Shown here: positions 53,673-62,062 of the stretch, in pieces
Layout: every line of letters begins with the position of its first letter
How positions within the stretch are numbered: position 1 is the first letter of the stretch
Assembly: GCF_024347135.1 (NCBI RefSeq)
Contig: NZ_AP024907.1
Span: 1,975,001 to 2,039,000, forward strand
Origin: Vibrio spartinae
GTDB lineage: Bacteria; Pseudomonadota; Gammaproteobacteria; Enterobacterales; Vibrionaceae
DNA length: 64,000 nt
Direction of reading: 5' to 3'
Notes under the pieces: model-generated
The model's input: the letters and a program-made list of their open reading frames with translations, nothing else
Told to the model about the DNA's origin: nothing
Databases searched by the model: none
Made by a program: the position numbers and the translations under genes

Positions 53673-54506
53673 TTGAACGAACTAGAACTCCAAACCAGAG
53701 AAACCACTCTCAAAGAGATATTACAGCAAGCCGGTTCGCTCGCTTTACACCATTTCAATTCTCGTCACCCGGGTGAATACACCCTGAAAGGCGCTCAGGA
53801 TTTCCTCACTGAATCCGATACTATCGTTGAACAATATATTCGGCAGGAACTGCAAGCGGCTTTTCCGGACGATGGCATATTAGGTGAAGAAACCGGAGGT
53901 GATACCAAGAACTCACAGCTATGGGTTATCGATCCTATTGACGGCACAGCCAATTTTGCCCGTGGTATCGCACACTTTTGTGTAGTGATTGCCTTTGTTA
54001 AAGATGGCATCACTTTATTAGGCGGCATTTATAATCCAGTAACAGATGAGCTGTATTTTGCACGTAAAGGTGCTTACGCCAGTAAAAACAACATTCCTCT
54101 GCATATAGCAAAAACTCCGGATTTACAATCAGCGTCATTTGAACTTGGTTGGTCAAATCGTGTACCTCAACAACATTATGTCAACGCCTATTCATCACTG
54201 CTTTCATTAGGCGCTAACATTCGGCGTGGCGCTTCTGGCGCACTGGCATTAGCATGGGTTGCTGAAGGGCGCACCGATGGGTATGCAGAACTGCATATGA
54301 ACGCATGGGACTGCCTTGCAGGATTATTACTCGTAGAAGAAGCCGGTGGGAGTATTGGCCGATTCCCGGAAAGTCACGCAGACATCACGTGCGGAGGCTC
54401 AGTGTTAGCAGCGGCCCCTCAGGTTGCGCAAGCACTTTCTCAGGCAACTCAAATTGAAATCAAACCATCTGCTATGAATTCAACAGGCATTGATTATGAC
54501 AACTAA
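53673..54506 (+). CDS. Inositol-monophosphatase family phosphatase
   Basis: A 277-residue cytoplasmic Mg-dependent phosphatase. Metal-binding motifs: GEETGGD (about residue 70), WVIDPIDGTANFARG (about 86-100) and AWDCLAGLLLVEEAGG (about 210-225). Enzymes of this family act on inositol phosphates, sugar phosphates or histidinol phosphate. It starts with TTG, preceded by AGGAC. Being inside the importer operon, it probably dephosphorylates the imported compound. Confidence 0.88.
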   Translation: MNELELQTRETTLKEILQQAGSLALHHFNSRHPGEYTLKGAQDFLTESDTIVEQYIRQELQAAFPDDGILGEETGGDTKNSQLWVIDPIDGTANFARGIAHFCVVIAFVKDGITLLGGIYNPVTDELYFARKGAYASKNNIPLHIAKTPDLQSASFELGWSNRVPQQHYVNAYSSLLSLGANIRRGASGALALAWVAEGRTDGYAELHMNAWDCLAGLLLVEEAGGSIGRFPESHADITCGGSVLAAAPQVAQALSQATQIEIKPSAMNSTGIDYDN

Positions 54507-55131
54507 TGTTCCTCATTACCCTCGCCCTCCTATCAGTTTAATTGAAAGTAATATTCCTAACTGGAATATCGATATCTATATTGGTGGTTCGACAGGCGCA
54601 GCGGATGCTCAACTACTGCGTGAACATAATATCACGACGGTTCTTAACTGTGCTGTTAATCTCGATATCGACTTAGTGCAACAACTGGATGCACAACATG
54701 AACAGCCGTTATGCAATTTTGGAGCGGGCCCCATTCGTTACTACAAAATTGGTTTGATCGATGGCGATGGTAACCCTGAATCAATGATTCTTGCTGGCTA
54801 TCACTTAATGCGCTCAAGTTTAAGCCAGCAAATACCAGAGAAGCCATCATACAAAGTCCGTGAAAAAGGCAACATTCTTGTTCACTGCCGCGGCGGAAGA
54901 AGCCGTTCAGTGACCATAGTGGCAATTTTTCTACATTTAGAATGGCCGGAAAAGTTTCCTACGTTAGACTCAGCTATCGCTCATATTCGGGATAAACGCC
55001 AGTTGCACCCGGATGAATGGTTCGAGACACCCAAACCTATGTTGATCGAACTTGCGCACCGAGCAGTTATGATGGAGACTTCATTGCGACAAGCTGGTTT
55101 TGGTAAAGAGACATTGAATCAGGATCTATGA
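54496..55131 (+). CDS. Dual-specificity phosphatase-like protein
   Basis: A 211-residue protein with the cysteine phosphatase P-loop HCRGGRSRS (HC-x5-R) in GNILVHCRGGRSRSVTIVA, and the upstream strand VLNCAVNLDI of the DSP fold. This fold includes protein tyrosine phosphatases and small-molecule inositol-phosphate phosphatases. The ATG at 54496 lies inside the end of the previous gene. In this operon a small-molecule role is more likely than signalling. Confidence 0.8.
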   Translation: MTTNVPHYPRPPISLIESNIPNWNIDIYIGGSTGAADAQLLREHNITTVLNCAVNLDIDLVQQLDAQHEQPLCNFGAGPIRYYKIGLIDGDGNPESMILAGYHLMRSSLSQQIPEKPSYKVREKGNILVHCRGGRSRSVTIVAIFLHLEWPEKFPTLDSAIAHIRDKRQLHPDEWFETPKPMLIELAHRAVMMETSLRQAGFGKETLNQDL

Positions 55132-56177
55132 GTATATTAAAACAAAAAGGAGCTGCCAGTGCAGCAGAAGTGGCACGTTTAGCAGGCGTGTCACGTTCAG
55201 CGGTTTCACGCACTTTCACGCCTGGGGCAAGCGTCTCTAAAGACACTCGCCAGCGTGTTCTGGAAGCAGCCAAAGCTTTAAATTATCACGTAAACCATCT
55301 TGCCCGAGGCCTTTCGAATGAACGAAGCCGGCCTGTTTGCCTGCTTGGAGCAAATCTGAATGCGCCCTATCAGGCACGTTTGCTGGATACCTTAACCCAA
55401 AGATTGCAGCAAGCCGGGCGTGCTGTCATGGTGATTAATACATCCGGCCTTGAAGCCGACGCCGATGCTGCACTTCGTCAAACCCTCAACTATCGGGCTT
55501 CAGCAACTATAGTGTTATCAGGTACGCCACAAGCTTCGTTAGTCGAAACGTGCGTCAACAGTGGCCAACACGTCATTCTGGTCAACCGTGCCGGACAATT
55601 CGAAGGTGCAGACCATATATCGTTAGATTATTCCAGTTCCATGTTCGACGCCTTGTACATGCTGAAACAAGCGGGTTGTCGGCGCCTTGCCGTCGTTTCA
55701 TCAACGATTCAGTCACCTAGCCTGTTAGGAAGAGAAAATATTTTCTTAGAAGCAGCTCAGGAAGCAAAGATAAAATGTCATGTGTACCACTGTGGCTCCA
55801 CGAGTTATCAAACCGGTGTTGACACAGCAAGGCAGATTCTCGTCTCCCGAAATAGACCCGATGGCGTATTCTGTGTCACCGACTTAATTGCATGTGGTTT
55901 TATGGACGCAGCCCGACAAGAATTTAATCTCAATATTCCCGATGATATTTGTGTGATTGGCTTTGACAACATCGAGCAGGCTGGTTGGTTAAGTTACCAG
56001 CTCACGACATTTGGCCAGCCTTTGGAAGATATGACCAATGCCATTATTGAACGGTTAGAAAACACTGACGCGAGTAAACAAAGTGGAGAAGCTTTGCTGT
56101 TTCAAGCACCGTTAATATGGCGTCAGACTGTACGTTCACAGAACAATCTCAATAAATCGCCGGTTGAAGGTGAATAA
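55128..56177 (+). CDS. LacI-family transcriptional regulator
   Basis: A 349-residue repressor: N-terminal LacI helix-turn-helix (VARLAGVSRSAVSRTFTPG, hinge at ALNYHVNHLARGL) and a periplasmic-binding-like sensor domain with IPDDICVIGFDNIEQA near the end. Its ATG overlaps the phosphatase stop (ATGA). It probably controls this operon, perhaps via the TTTTGCA/TGCAAAA dyad at 49382-49401, with a phosphorylated metabolite as inducer. Confidence 0.9.
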   Translation: MSILKQKGAASAAEVARLAGVSRSAVSRTFTPGASVSKDTRQRVLEAAKALNYHVNHLARGLSNERSRPVCLLGANLNAPYQARLLDTLTQRLQQAGRAVMVINTSGLEADADAALRQTLNYRASATIVLSGTPQASLVETCVNSGQHVILVNRAGQFEGADHISLDYSSSMFDALYMLKQAGCRRLAVVSSTIQSPSLLGRENIFLEAAQEAKIKCHVYHCGSTSYQTGVDTARQILVSRNRPDGVFCVTDLIACGFMDAARQEFNLNIPDDICVIGFDNIEQAGWLSYQLTTFGQPLEDMTNAIIERLENTDASKQSGEALLFQAPLIWRQTVRSQNNLNKSPVEGE

Positions 56178-56405
56178 CCTTCAATCAATGCGGTTCTGAT
56201 GGATAGTTAAGGTCCGACAGAATCGCTTGGTGATCATGGCTAGTGACTCAGTGGTCGAGAAACAGACCACGCCCCCTATCAGACTACGCGTGATATTATG
56301 TTGAAAGACAACACCATTACTTCAAAATACGCCAAAAAATACGATAGAAGACGTAAAAATCATCTCGATAGACAATCGGATGACGTTTAATATTTACCCC
56401 CCATT

Positions 56406-56484
56406 ATGGGCGCTACCATCAAGAACTTGATGGAGAGGATTAGTTATTGATTGGATTTCGAGCCGCAATTGCGGCTCGTTTTAT
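56406..56484 (+). pseudogene. 3' remnant of the 65-residue gene family plus terminator
   Basis: GCGCTACCAT...AAGAACTTGATGGAGAGGAT followed by TTATTGATTGG and the GAGCCGCAATTGCGGCTC terminator (56460-56477, then GTTTTAT) matches the end of the small gene at 40975-41172 and its terminator. Only the last 10-12 codons remain. Confidence 0.75.
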
Positions 56485-56886
56485 AAAACAGACATTGATA
56501 AATGTTGGTTTTAAATTGTTAAAACATCCAAATAAAATTCTTTAAATTGTAAAATATTCAGATTTAAATATATCAAAATTGTTAGCAATTTATTATTTAC
56601 CCAGTACGTATATATTTCTGAATATAACCAGTTTATCGTCCTATTCGAATTATCAATAGACTTGATAATATATCTATAAAAAATTTATAGTTTCGACCAA
56701 TATTTATACAATAAAAACACCAATCACTGTAGGTGATATGTTGAATGACAAAGTTTGACTGCTCTTCGAGGCTCAAATATGACCAATAGTCCGGCCAATT
56801 TTAGCCAAATCAGCGCCACACCATTTAGACCTGGTTGTTTTATAACCATCAGATAAATCAGCATTTTTGTGAATACAAATGCACTA
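56485..56886. other. AT-rich gap with transposase scrap
   Basis: No gene. Contains the 60-bp IS481 transposase fragment (56711-56772); the remainder is AT-rich and unremarkable. Confidence 0.5.
56711..56772 (+). mobile_element. Fragment of IS481-family transposase
   Basis: AAAAACACCAATCACTG...GATATGTTGAATGA...CTCTTCGAGGC aligns with 18733-18794 in the transposase at 18316-19167. A trace of a second, mostly deleted copy. Confidence 0.75.
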
Positions 56887-56915
56887 TTGATAAAAAAATT
56901 ATTGTAGAATATAAA
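56887..56915 (+). promoter_or_regulatory. Sigma-70 promoter for candidate small RNA
   Basis: TTGATA (56887-56892), a 17-base spacer, and TATAAA (56910-56915). Predicted transcription start at about 56921-56923, exactly where a strong RNA fold begins. Confidence 0.6.
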
Positions 56916-56920
56916 TATCG

Positions 56921-57011
56921 CGCATCGTTATAGACTCATCCCTTCCCTATTTCACAGCGTTTTTTGACGAAACTCATCCGCTGAAGGGACGATACGCGGT
57001 GCTCTTTTTTT
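56921..57011 (+). ncRNA. Candidate structured small RNA or leader
   Basis: About 90 nt from the predicted start to a run of seven T (57005-57011). Nested arms pair the ends: CGCGcATCGT with ACGATaCGCG, then TCCCTTC with GAAGGGA, with an inner CAGCG / CGCTG stem. A consensus promoter upstream and an oligo-U end support an independent transcript. It does not resemble any Vibrio sRNA I can recall. It could also be an attenuator leader for the gene at 57130. Confidence 0.5.
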
Positions 57012-57129
57012 ATATGGAAATAATAAGATTCGTAAGAACACAGCGTTATGCATTCAACAAGGCAACGTCAACATTTCAGAATCTATTTATAGATAAAATA
57101 TCAAACCATAGCTAAGTTAAGGAAGAAAA

Positions 57130-57603
57130 ATGGGGTTTTTCGATAAAGTAAAATCAATTAAGAATTTTATTACCGGTGGTGCTGCGAAAGTTTATTTAGA
57201 CTCATCAGAAATCGTATTTGGTGAGCAGTTTGAATTGCGAATTAGAGTTCAGGTTGATGATGCTGATTTAAAAATCGATCGCGTTTATGTCGAAATTGAA
57301 GGTATAGAAGAGATAGAAGTACCGGATGTCGATGTCATTTATGAGGAAGATGGCGAAGAAGAACGGCGCATAGAAATCGTACGCGCGGAGTCCACCACAA
57401 CAGAATTGGAAATCACCGTTGATGACGGGCAAGTTTTAAATGCCAATGAAAAATATGAATGGACCGTCAATGTAGAGCTGCCAAGTGACGCGCTTCCACC
57501 ATATCGTGGCGCATATTGTCAGCATTCCTATCAGGCGCGGGCATCGCTGGATTGTTTTGGCAACGATCCGGATTCTGGTTGGATAGAACTTGATATTAAC
57601 TAA
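57130..57603 (+). CDS. Hypothetical beta-rich acidic protein (Spo0M/arrestin-like?)
   Basis: A 157-residue, strongly acidic, beta-strand-rich protein. The start MGFFDKVKSIKNFI followed by a Gly-rich turn and the strand VYLDSSEIVFGEQFELRI is reminiscent of Spo0M/arrestin-like domains, but this is only resemblance. No signal peptide. AAGGAAGAAAA precedes the ATG. It stands alone downstream of the candidate small RNA. Confidence 0.6.
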   Translation: MGFFDKVKSIKNFITGGAAKVYLDSSEIVFGEQFELRIRVQVDDADLKIDRVYVEIEGIEEIEVPDVDVIYEEDGEEERRIEIVRAESTTTELEITVDDGQVLNANEKYEWTVNVELPSDALPPYRGAYCQHSYQARASLDCFGNDPDSGWIELDIN

Positions 57604-57943
57604 AACGCACAATAAACCCACTCAGCAGGATGCAATTTTGCATCCTGCTCGCGGTAATATCCAATGTTTGAGTTGAATGTATGGGTGAATTGTTAGCACT
57701 ATCATGTGACTGATTTATCGCTCATTTTTGTTCACGGTCGTACGAACCTGTTCCCCTCCCTCCCCAAAAAATCTCATCCTTTTTTCATACTTTCCATTTA
57801 CCACAAACTGATAACCTGACGCCTGCACTGGCAAAATTCGGTGCTGAATCCCCATCAGGGCAGCAAACATTGCGGGTACTCTGTTTACAAAAGCACTCTG
57901 TTTACAAAAGCACTCTGTTTGCAAAGATATGTAGCTGACAAAG
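57604..57943. other. Gap before the ars operon
   Basis: No gene. Holds hairpin repeat copy 4 (57773-57927), which ends in three tandem 17-bp units, then the ars promoter. Confidence 0.5.
57773..57927 (+). repeat. Intergenic hairpin repeat copy 4 with 17-bp tandem units
   Basis: Leader TCATCCTTTTTTCATAC, hairpin at 57815-57859 (arms CCTGA / TCAGG, GCAC / GTGC), then three head-to-tail copies of ACTCTGTTTACAAAAGC (57878-57894, 57895-57911, 57912-57927, the last slightly diverged). Copy 3 at 46046 has the same body with fewer units. Confidence 0.85.
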
Positions 57944-57984
57944 TTGACATATGGAAATTTACATATATTATATTTCATATATGT
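57944..57984 (+). promoter_or_regulatory. ars promoter and ArsR operator
   Basis: TTGACA (57944-57949), 16-base spacer, TATTAT (57966-57971). The -10 lies inside a dyad ACATATAT-N8-ATATATGT (57961-57984), which suits autorepression by the ArsR encoded 20 bases downstream. Confidence 0.65.
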
Positions 57985-58003
57985 GTTTTAAGAGATGTGA
58001 AGT

Positions 58004-58336
58004 ATGACACCATTACAACTGTTCAAATGCTTGTCTGATGACACCAGACTAAAGTCGGTCCTGATTATTCATCAACTCGAAGAAGCTTGTGTGTGTGATC
58101 TCATGGCAGCACTTGAGCTTGATCAACCGAAAGTTTCACGCCATTTAGCCGAGCTACGTAAATGTAATATTTTGCGAGATGAGCGCCGTGGCAAATGGGT
58201 GTATTACCAACTCCATGAACAGCTTCCTGACTGGGCTAACAAGGTGATCAGTCAAACGGCTGAAAGCAATCACAGCTATTTTGCTGAAGCTTTGTCAAAA
58301 CTGAAAGCAGCCAAACAGCAAACGTCTTGCTGTTAA
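58004..58336 (+). CDS. arsR: ArsR arsenic-responsive repressor
   Basis: A 110-residue winged-helix repressor. The metal-site motif is in EEACVCDLMAAL (Cys-Val-Cys-Asp-Leu, as in E. coli ArsR, about residues 30-34), and the recognition helix is in LDQPKVSRHLAELRKCNIL. Binding of As(III) to the cysteines releases it from the operator. First gene of the ars operon. Confidence 0.93.
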   Translation: MTPLQLFKCLSDDTRLKSVLIIHQLEEACVCDLMAALELDQPKVSRHLAELRKCNILRDERRGKWVYYQLHEQLPDWANKVISQTAESNHSYFAEALSKLKAAKQQTSCC

Positions 58337-58357
58337 TCGAAGGAGAATGCAGTAGCC

Positions 58358-59074
58358 ATGAGTCAAGACATTACACTACCGAATATTGATATGTTGCGGT
58401 TTGATATGCCAACATTGGATAAGTGCCAGAGCACACCGGCTGACCATGCGCCGCGCATCCTTTTGCTTTACGGTTCTTTACGGCAACGCTCATTCAGCCG
58501 CTTAGTGATTGAAGAGTGCGCTCGCCTCCTCACGCGAATGGGCGCAGAAGTGAAAATCTTTGATCCCGAAGGTCTGCCACAGACGGATACTGAAGATGAA
58601 AATCACCCCAAGGTGCAAGAACTCAGAGAGTTCATGATGTGGTCAGAAGGTCAGGTGTGGTGTTCGCCAGAACGTCACGGCTCGATGAGCAGCATATTCA
58701 AAAGCCAGATTGACTGGGTGCCTCTGAGCATCGGTGCCGTGCGGCCGACGCAGGGTAAAACGTTAGCGGTGATGCAGGTATGTGGTGGCTCACAGTCATT
58801 CAACGTGGTGAATCAATTACGCATTCTTGGTCGCTGGATGCGCATGGTCACGATTCCAAACCAATCCAGTGTGGCAAAAGCCTTCCTTGAGTTTGATGAA
58901 AACGACAGGATGAAGCCTTCCTCCTACTACAATCGTATTGTTGATGTGATGGAAGAACTCATGAAGTTCACGTTATTGCTCCGGAGTAATAACGACTATT
59001 TCGTAGACCGCTATTCGGAACGTGTTGAGTCGGCTGAGCAGTTAAGCCAGCGCGTCAACCAGCGTTCTATTTAA
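58358..59074 (+). CDS. arsH: ArsH flavoprotein (organoarsenical oxidase)
   Basis: A 238-residue NADPH-dependent FMN reductase-type protein with [16 protein letters not shown] (FMN phosphate site), [18 protein letters not shown] and the ArsH C-terminal extension. Known family role: oxidation of trivalent organoarsenicals. It follows arsR by 21 bases. Confidence 0.92.
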   Translation: MSQDITLPNIDMLRFDMPTLDKCQSTPADHAPRILLLYGSLRQRSFSRLVIEECARLLTRMGAEVKIFDPEGLPQTDTEDENHPKVQELREFMMWSEGQVWCSPERHGSMSSIFKSQIDWVPLSIGAVRPTQGKTLAVMQVCGGSQSFNVVNQLRILGRWMRMVTIPNQSSVAKAFLEFDENDRMKPSSYYNRIVDVMEELMKFTLLLRSNNDYFVDRYSERVESAEQLSQRVNQRSI

Positions 59075-59089
59075 GTTAAGGGGAAAAAG

Positions 59090-60109
59090 ATGGGCTTATT
59101 TGAACGCTATTTATCAGTATGGGTGGGGATTGCCATTGTGATTGGCATTATCCTTGGTAGTGTTGTCCCAGATGCTTTCGCTGCCATCGCCAGTCTTGAA
59201 TATGCGCACGTGAATCTGGTGATTGCCGTACTCATCTGGCTGATGATCTATCCAATGATGGTGCAGATTGACTTTTCCTCGTTGAAAGACGTGGGTAAAA
59301 AACCCAAAGGTCTCGCCCTCACACTCGTGATTAACTGGTTAATCAAGCCGTTTACCATGGCTTTCCTTGGCTGGTTATTCTTCAAAGGGCTGTTTGCTGA
59401 CTGGGTTGATCCACAAACGGCAACCGAATATATCGCAGGGATGATATTACTCGGTGTTGCGCCCTGTACCGCAATGGTGTTTGTCTGGAGTCAACTGACC
59501 AAAGGCGATGCGAACTACACGCTGGTGCAGGTTTCCATCAACGACATCGTCATGATATTTGCTTTCGCACCGATTGCAGGAATGCTATTAGGTGTTACTG
59601 ATATTACCGTGCCGTGGGATACATTATTTTTGTCGGTCATCTTGTATGTGCTGATTCCCCTGATTGCAGGGGCAATGACACGGCAAAAGCTGGATAAGGC
59701 GGATGACCATTCACGATTGAATCAGTTTTTAGCGACGATGAAACCTTGGTCAGTGATCGGTTTACTGGCAACCGTCGTTTTACTGTTTGGTTTTCAATCT
59801 GAAACGATACTGGCAAAACCGCAGGCAATCGTGCTGATTGCCATTCCTCTGCTTATCCAGACTTACGGAATTTTTGCGATTGCTTACTTTATGGCAAAGC
59901 AGATGAAGTTACCCCATAACGTTGCAGCACCTGCCTGTATGATTGGCACCTCTAACTTCTTTGAACTGGCGGTTGCCGTAGCAATTTCGTTGTTTGGTCT
60001 GCATTCAGGCGCCGCACTTGCCACTGTAGTTGGGGTGTTGGTGGAAGTGCCCGTCATGCTGTCACTGGTATGGTTTGTGAACCGCACCCGTCATTGGTTC
60101 GGTGCGTAA
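59090..60109 (+). CDS. acr3: ACR3-family arsenite efflux permease
   Basis: A 339-residue, ten-helix inner-membrane permease of the ACR3 family (often named ArsB). The conserved Cys is in [19 protein letters not shown] (about residue 127), and the second signature lies in [13 protein letters not shown]. It exports arsenite. Gap to arsH is 15 bases with AAGGGG before the ATG. Confidence 0.92.
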   Translation: MGLFERYLSVWVGIAIVIGIILGSVVPDAFAAIASLEYAHVNLVIAVLIWLMIYPMMVQIDFSSLKDVGKKPKGLALTLVINWLIKPFTMAFLGWLFFKGLFADWVDPQTATEYIAGMILLGVAPCTAMVFVWSQLTKGDANYTLVQVSINDIVMIFAFAPIAGMLLGVTDITVPWDTLFLSVILYVLIPLIAGAMTRQKLDKADDHSRLNQFLATMKPWSVIGLLATVVLLFGFQSETILAKPQAIVLIAIPLLIQTYGIFAIAYFMAKQMKLPHNVAAPACMIGTSNFFELAVAVAISLFGLHSGAALATVVGVLVEVPVMLSLVWFVNRTRHWFGA

Positions 60110-60111
60110 AC

Positions 60112-61104
60112 ATGTTTGAAGTGTTCACCCAATTCGCCGACTGGCTGACTAATTCAGTGTTTTCACTGTCACCTGAGTCTAAATTGGGTGACGCTGTACA
60201 TTTTTTTATCGAAGATGTCAGTAAAATCTATGTTCTATTGGTTGTGATGATTTATGTCATCGCCTTACTGCGAGCATCTCTCAATGTTGAGCGTGTCAGA
60301 GATTATCTTGCAGGCAAGCACAAAGGTGTAGGATACGTCTTAGGGGCTGCTTTCGGCGCGATTACACCCTTTTGTTCCTGTTCTAGTATTCCCGTCTTTT
60401 TGGGCTTTACGTCAGCAGGGATTCCCGTTGGTATCACAATGGCCTTTCTGCTCACTTCGCCACTCATCAATGAAGTTGCAGTTTTACTACTGATGAGTCT
60501 GCTGGGATGGAAGTTCACATTGGCATACGTTGCAATCGGGATGCTTGTCGGCATTTTGGGGGGCGTATTTCTGGATTTCATCAAGGCCGAACGATGGCTA
60601 CAAGATTTTGCAGCAAAGGCCCTGAAAAATGCGCACAACTGCACCGCAACTACAACATCGGCAACACCACAAAAAATGACGTTTTCAGCAAGACATCAGT
60701 TTGCCAAAGATGAGGCCGTCGAGATTTTTGGCCGGGTGTGGAAATGGGTGATTATTGGTGTCGGTTTGGGGGCCGCCTTACACGGTTTCGTCCCTGACGG
60801 CTGGATAGCACAACACCTCGGTGACGGCCAATGGTGGTCAGTCCCTGCGGCTGTACTCCTTGGCATTCCACTCTATTCTAATGCCACCGGCGTTATTCCG
60901 GTGATGGAGAGTTTAGTCGTCAATGGACTACCTATCGGAACCACATTGGCATTTTGCATGAGTACCGTTGCGGCCAGTTTCCCTGAATTTATTTTATTGA
61001 AACAAGTGATGCAATGGCGATTATTGGTCACCGTCTTTTTGATGTTACTAGTGTCCTTTACTTTGGTCGGATGGCTATTTAACGCCTTATCCATTTATAT
61101 ATGA
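60112..61104 (+). CDS. ArsP-like permease (DUF318/UPF0718)
   Basis: A 330-residue, eight-to-ten-helix permease. The family signature FCSCSSIPVFLGFTSAGIP has the Cys-x-Cys seen in ArsP-type transporters that export trivalent organoarsenicals; a second half repeats SNATGVIPVMESL. ATG at 60112, two bases after the acr3 stop. In this operon it probably complements ArsH in organoarsenical resistance; the wider family also includes permeases of unknown substrate. Confidence 0.8.
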   Translation: MFEVFTQFADWLTNSVFSLSPESKLGDAVHFFIEDVSKIYVLLVVMIYVIALLRASLNVERVRDYLAGKHKGVGYVLGAAFGAITPFCSCSSIPVFLGFTSAGIPVGITMAFLLTSPLINEVAVLLLMSLLGWKFTLAYVAIGMLVGILGGVFLDFIKAERWLQDFAAKALKNAHNCTATTTSATPQKMTFSARHQFAKDEAVEIFGRVWKWVIIGVGLGAALHGFVPDGWIAQHLGDGQWWSVPAAVLLGIPLYSNATGVIPVMESLVVNGLPIGTTLAFCMSTVAASFPEFILLKQVMQWRLLVTVFLMLLVSFTLVGWLFNALSIYI

Positions 61105-61112
61105 GGTGAACG

Positions 61113-61349
61113 ATGAAAAATATTAAAGTACTTGGCAGTGGCTGTGCAAAATGCACAAAAACAGCAGAACAGATTGAGAAAATTGCGGCTGAACTCGATG
61201 TAGAAGCCAATGTGACAAAAGAAACCGACCCACAGACGATAATGCAGTACGGTGTCATGAGCACGCCAGCCGTTGTCATTGATGAACAGCTTGTTCATTC
61301 GGGTTCGATCCCTCAACCAGCCCAGATAAAAACGTGGCTGAATAGTTAA
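61113..61349 (+). CDS. Small thioredoxin-like protein
   Basis: A 78-residue redox protein with SGCAKCTK (C-x-x-C, residues 10-13) and the cis-proline segment MSTPAVVIDEQLV. It is of the TM0996/MTH895 type often found with DUF318 permeases. Eight bases follow the permease stop. It may deliver electrons or reduce a transporter disulfide. Confidence 0.85.
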   Translation: MKNIKVLGSGCAKCTKTAEQIEKIAAELDVEANVTKETDPQTIMQYGVMSTPAVVIDEQLVHSGSIPQPAQIKTWLNS

Positions 61350-61465
61350 GCAACTTAAATTTGAAGTCCTGGCTCATGTGAATATTGCATTTCGATCGGC
61401 ACTGTCGTGATTGTCGAGACGCTTTTGTGATGCTGGATATTCAATGAGAAGAATAAGGTAAAGTT

Positions 61466-61891
61466 ATGATTGTTATACATCACAACCCTGAATGTGGTAC
61501 ATCGAGAAATGTTTTGCAGATCATTCAAGATGCGGGATATGCCCCGGTCATCGTGGAATATTTACAAGATGGCTGGACGCGAAATCAGCTCATGGGGCTT
61601 TTTGCAGCGGCGAACATCACGCCTCGTGAAGCGCTGAGAACAACAAAATCTCCTGCCAAAGAACTGGGATTACTCGATGAGAATGTCGCCGATGAAACCC
61701 TCATCACTGCCATGCTTGAACATCCGGTGTTAGTCAATCGGCCCATCGTCTGCTCCCCTAAGGGAGTCAAATTATGTCGACCAAGTGAAGCGGTGCTGGA
61801 TTTACTCGACAAGTGGCCGGCTGGTCCATATTTCAAGGAAGATGGGGAGCAAATTTTGGACGCACAGGGGCGTTTATCGGAGCGTAAATAA
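61466..61891 (+). CDS. arsC: Arsenate reductase, glutaredoxin-dependent
   Basis: A 141-residue ArsC. The active-site segment NPECGTSRNVL has the catalytic Cys12, and RPIVCSPKGVKLCRPSE near residue 94 carries the anion-binding arginines. It reduces arsenate to arsenite for export by ACR3. The 116-bp gap before it could hold a weak promoter, but it is in line with the operon. Confidence 0.92.
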   Translation: MIVIHHNPECGTSRNVLQIIQDAGYAPVIVEYLQDGWTRNQLMGLFAAANITPREALRTTKSPAKELGLLDENVADETLITAMLEHPVLVNRPIVCSPKGVKLCRPSEAVLDLLDKWPAGPYFKEDGEQILDAQGRLSERK

Positions 61892-61999
61892 AATCAATAA
61901 ACAATGGGGATGCGACTTCGTCACAACGGCTTGGTATTTATACTATCAGGCACGATACCGTCAGTATCCTTTGTGAATCATATTCATACCGCTATGTCG

Positions 62000-62021
62000 A
62001 GCCAGCGTTTTCACGCTGGCT
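62000..62021. terminator. Hairpin between arsC and galK
   Basis: AGCCAGCG / CGCTGGCT stem with a six-base loop, between convergent operons. U tracts on either side are short. Confidence 0.6.
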
Positions 62022-62062
62022 TGCTATTCAGTGTTTTTCAAGACAGTCGTCACGCCCCAATT

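Noticed and set aside
56300..56391. 31-codon open frame starting ATGTTGAAAG
   Set aside because: Too short, no clear ribosome site and no second copy or family to support it.
57878..57927. Possible CRISPR array (regular 17-bp repeats)
   Set aside because: The units are contiguous without spacers and no cas genes are near; a simple tandem repeat.
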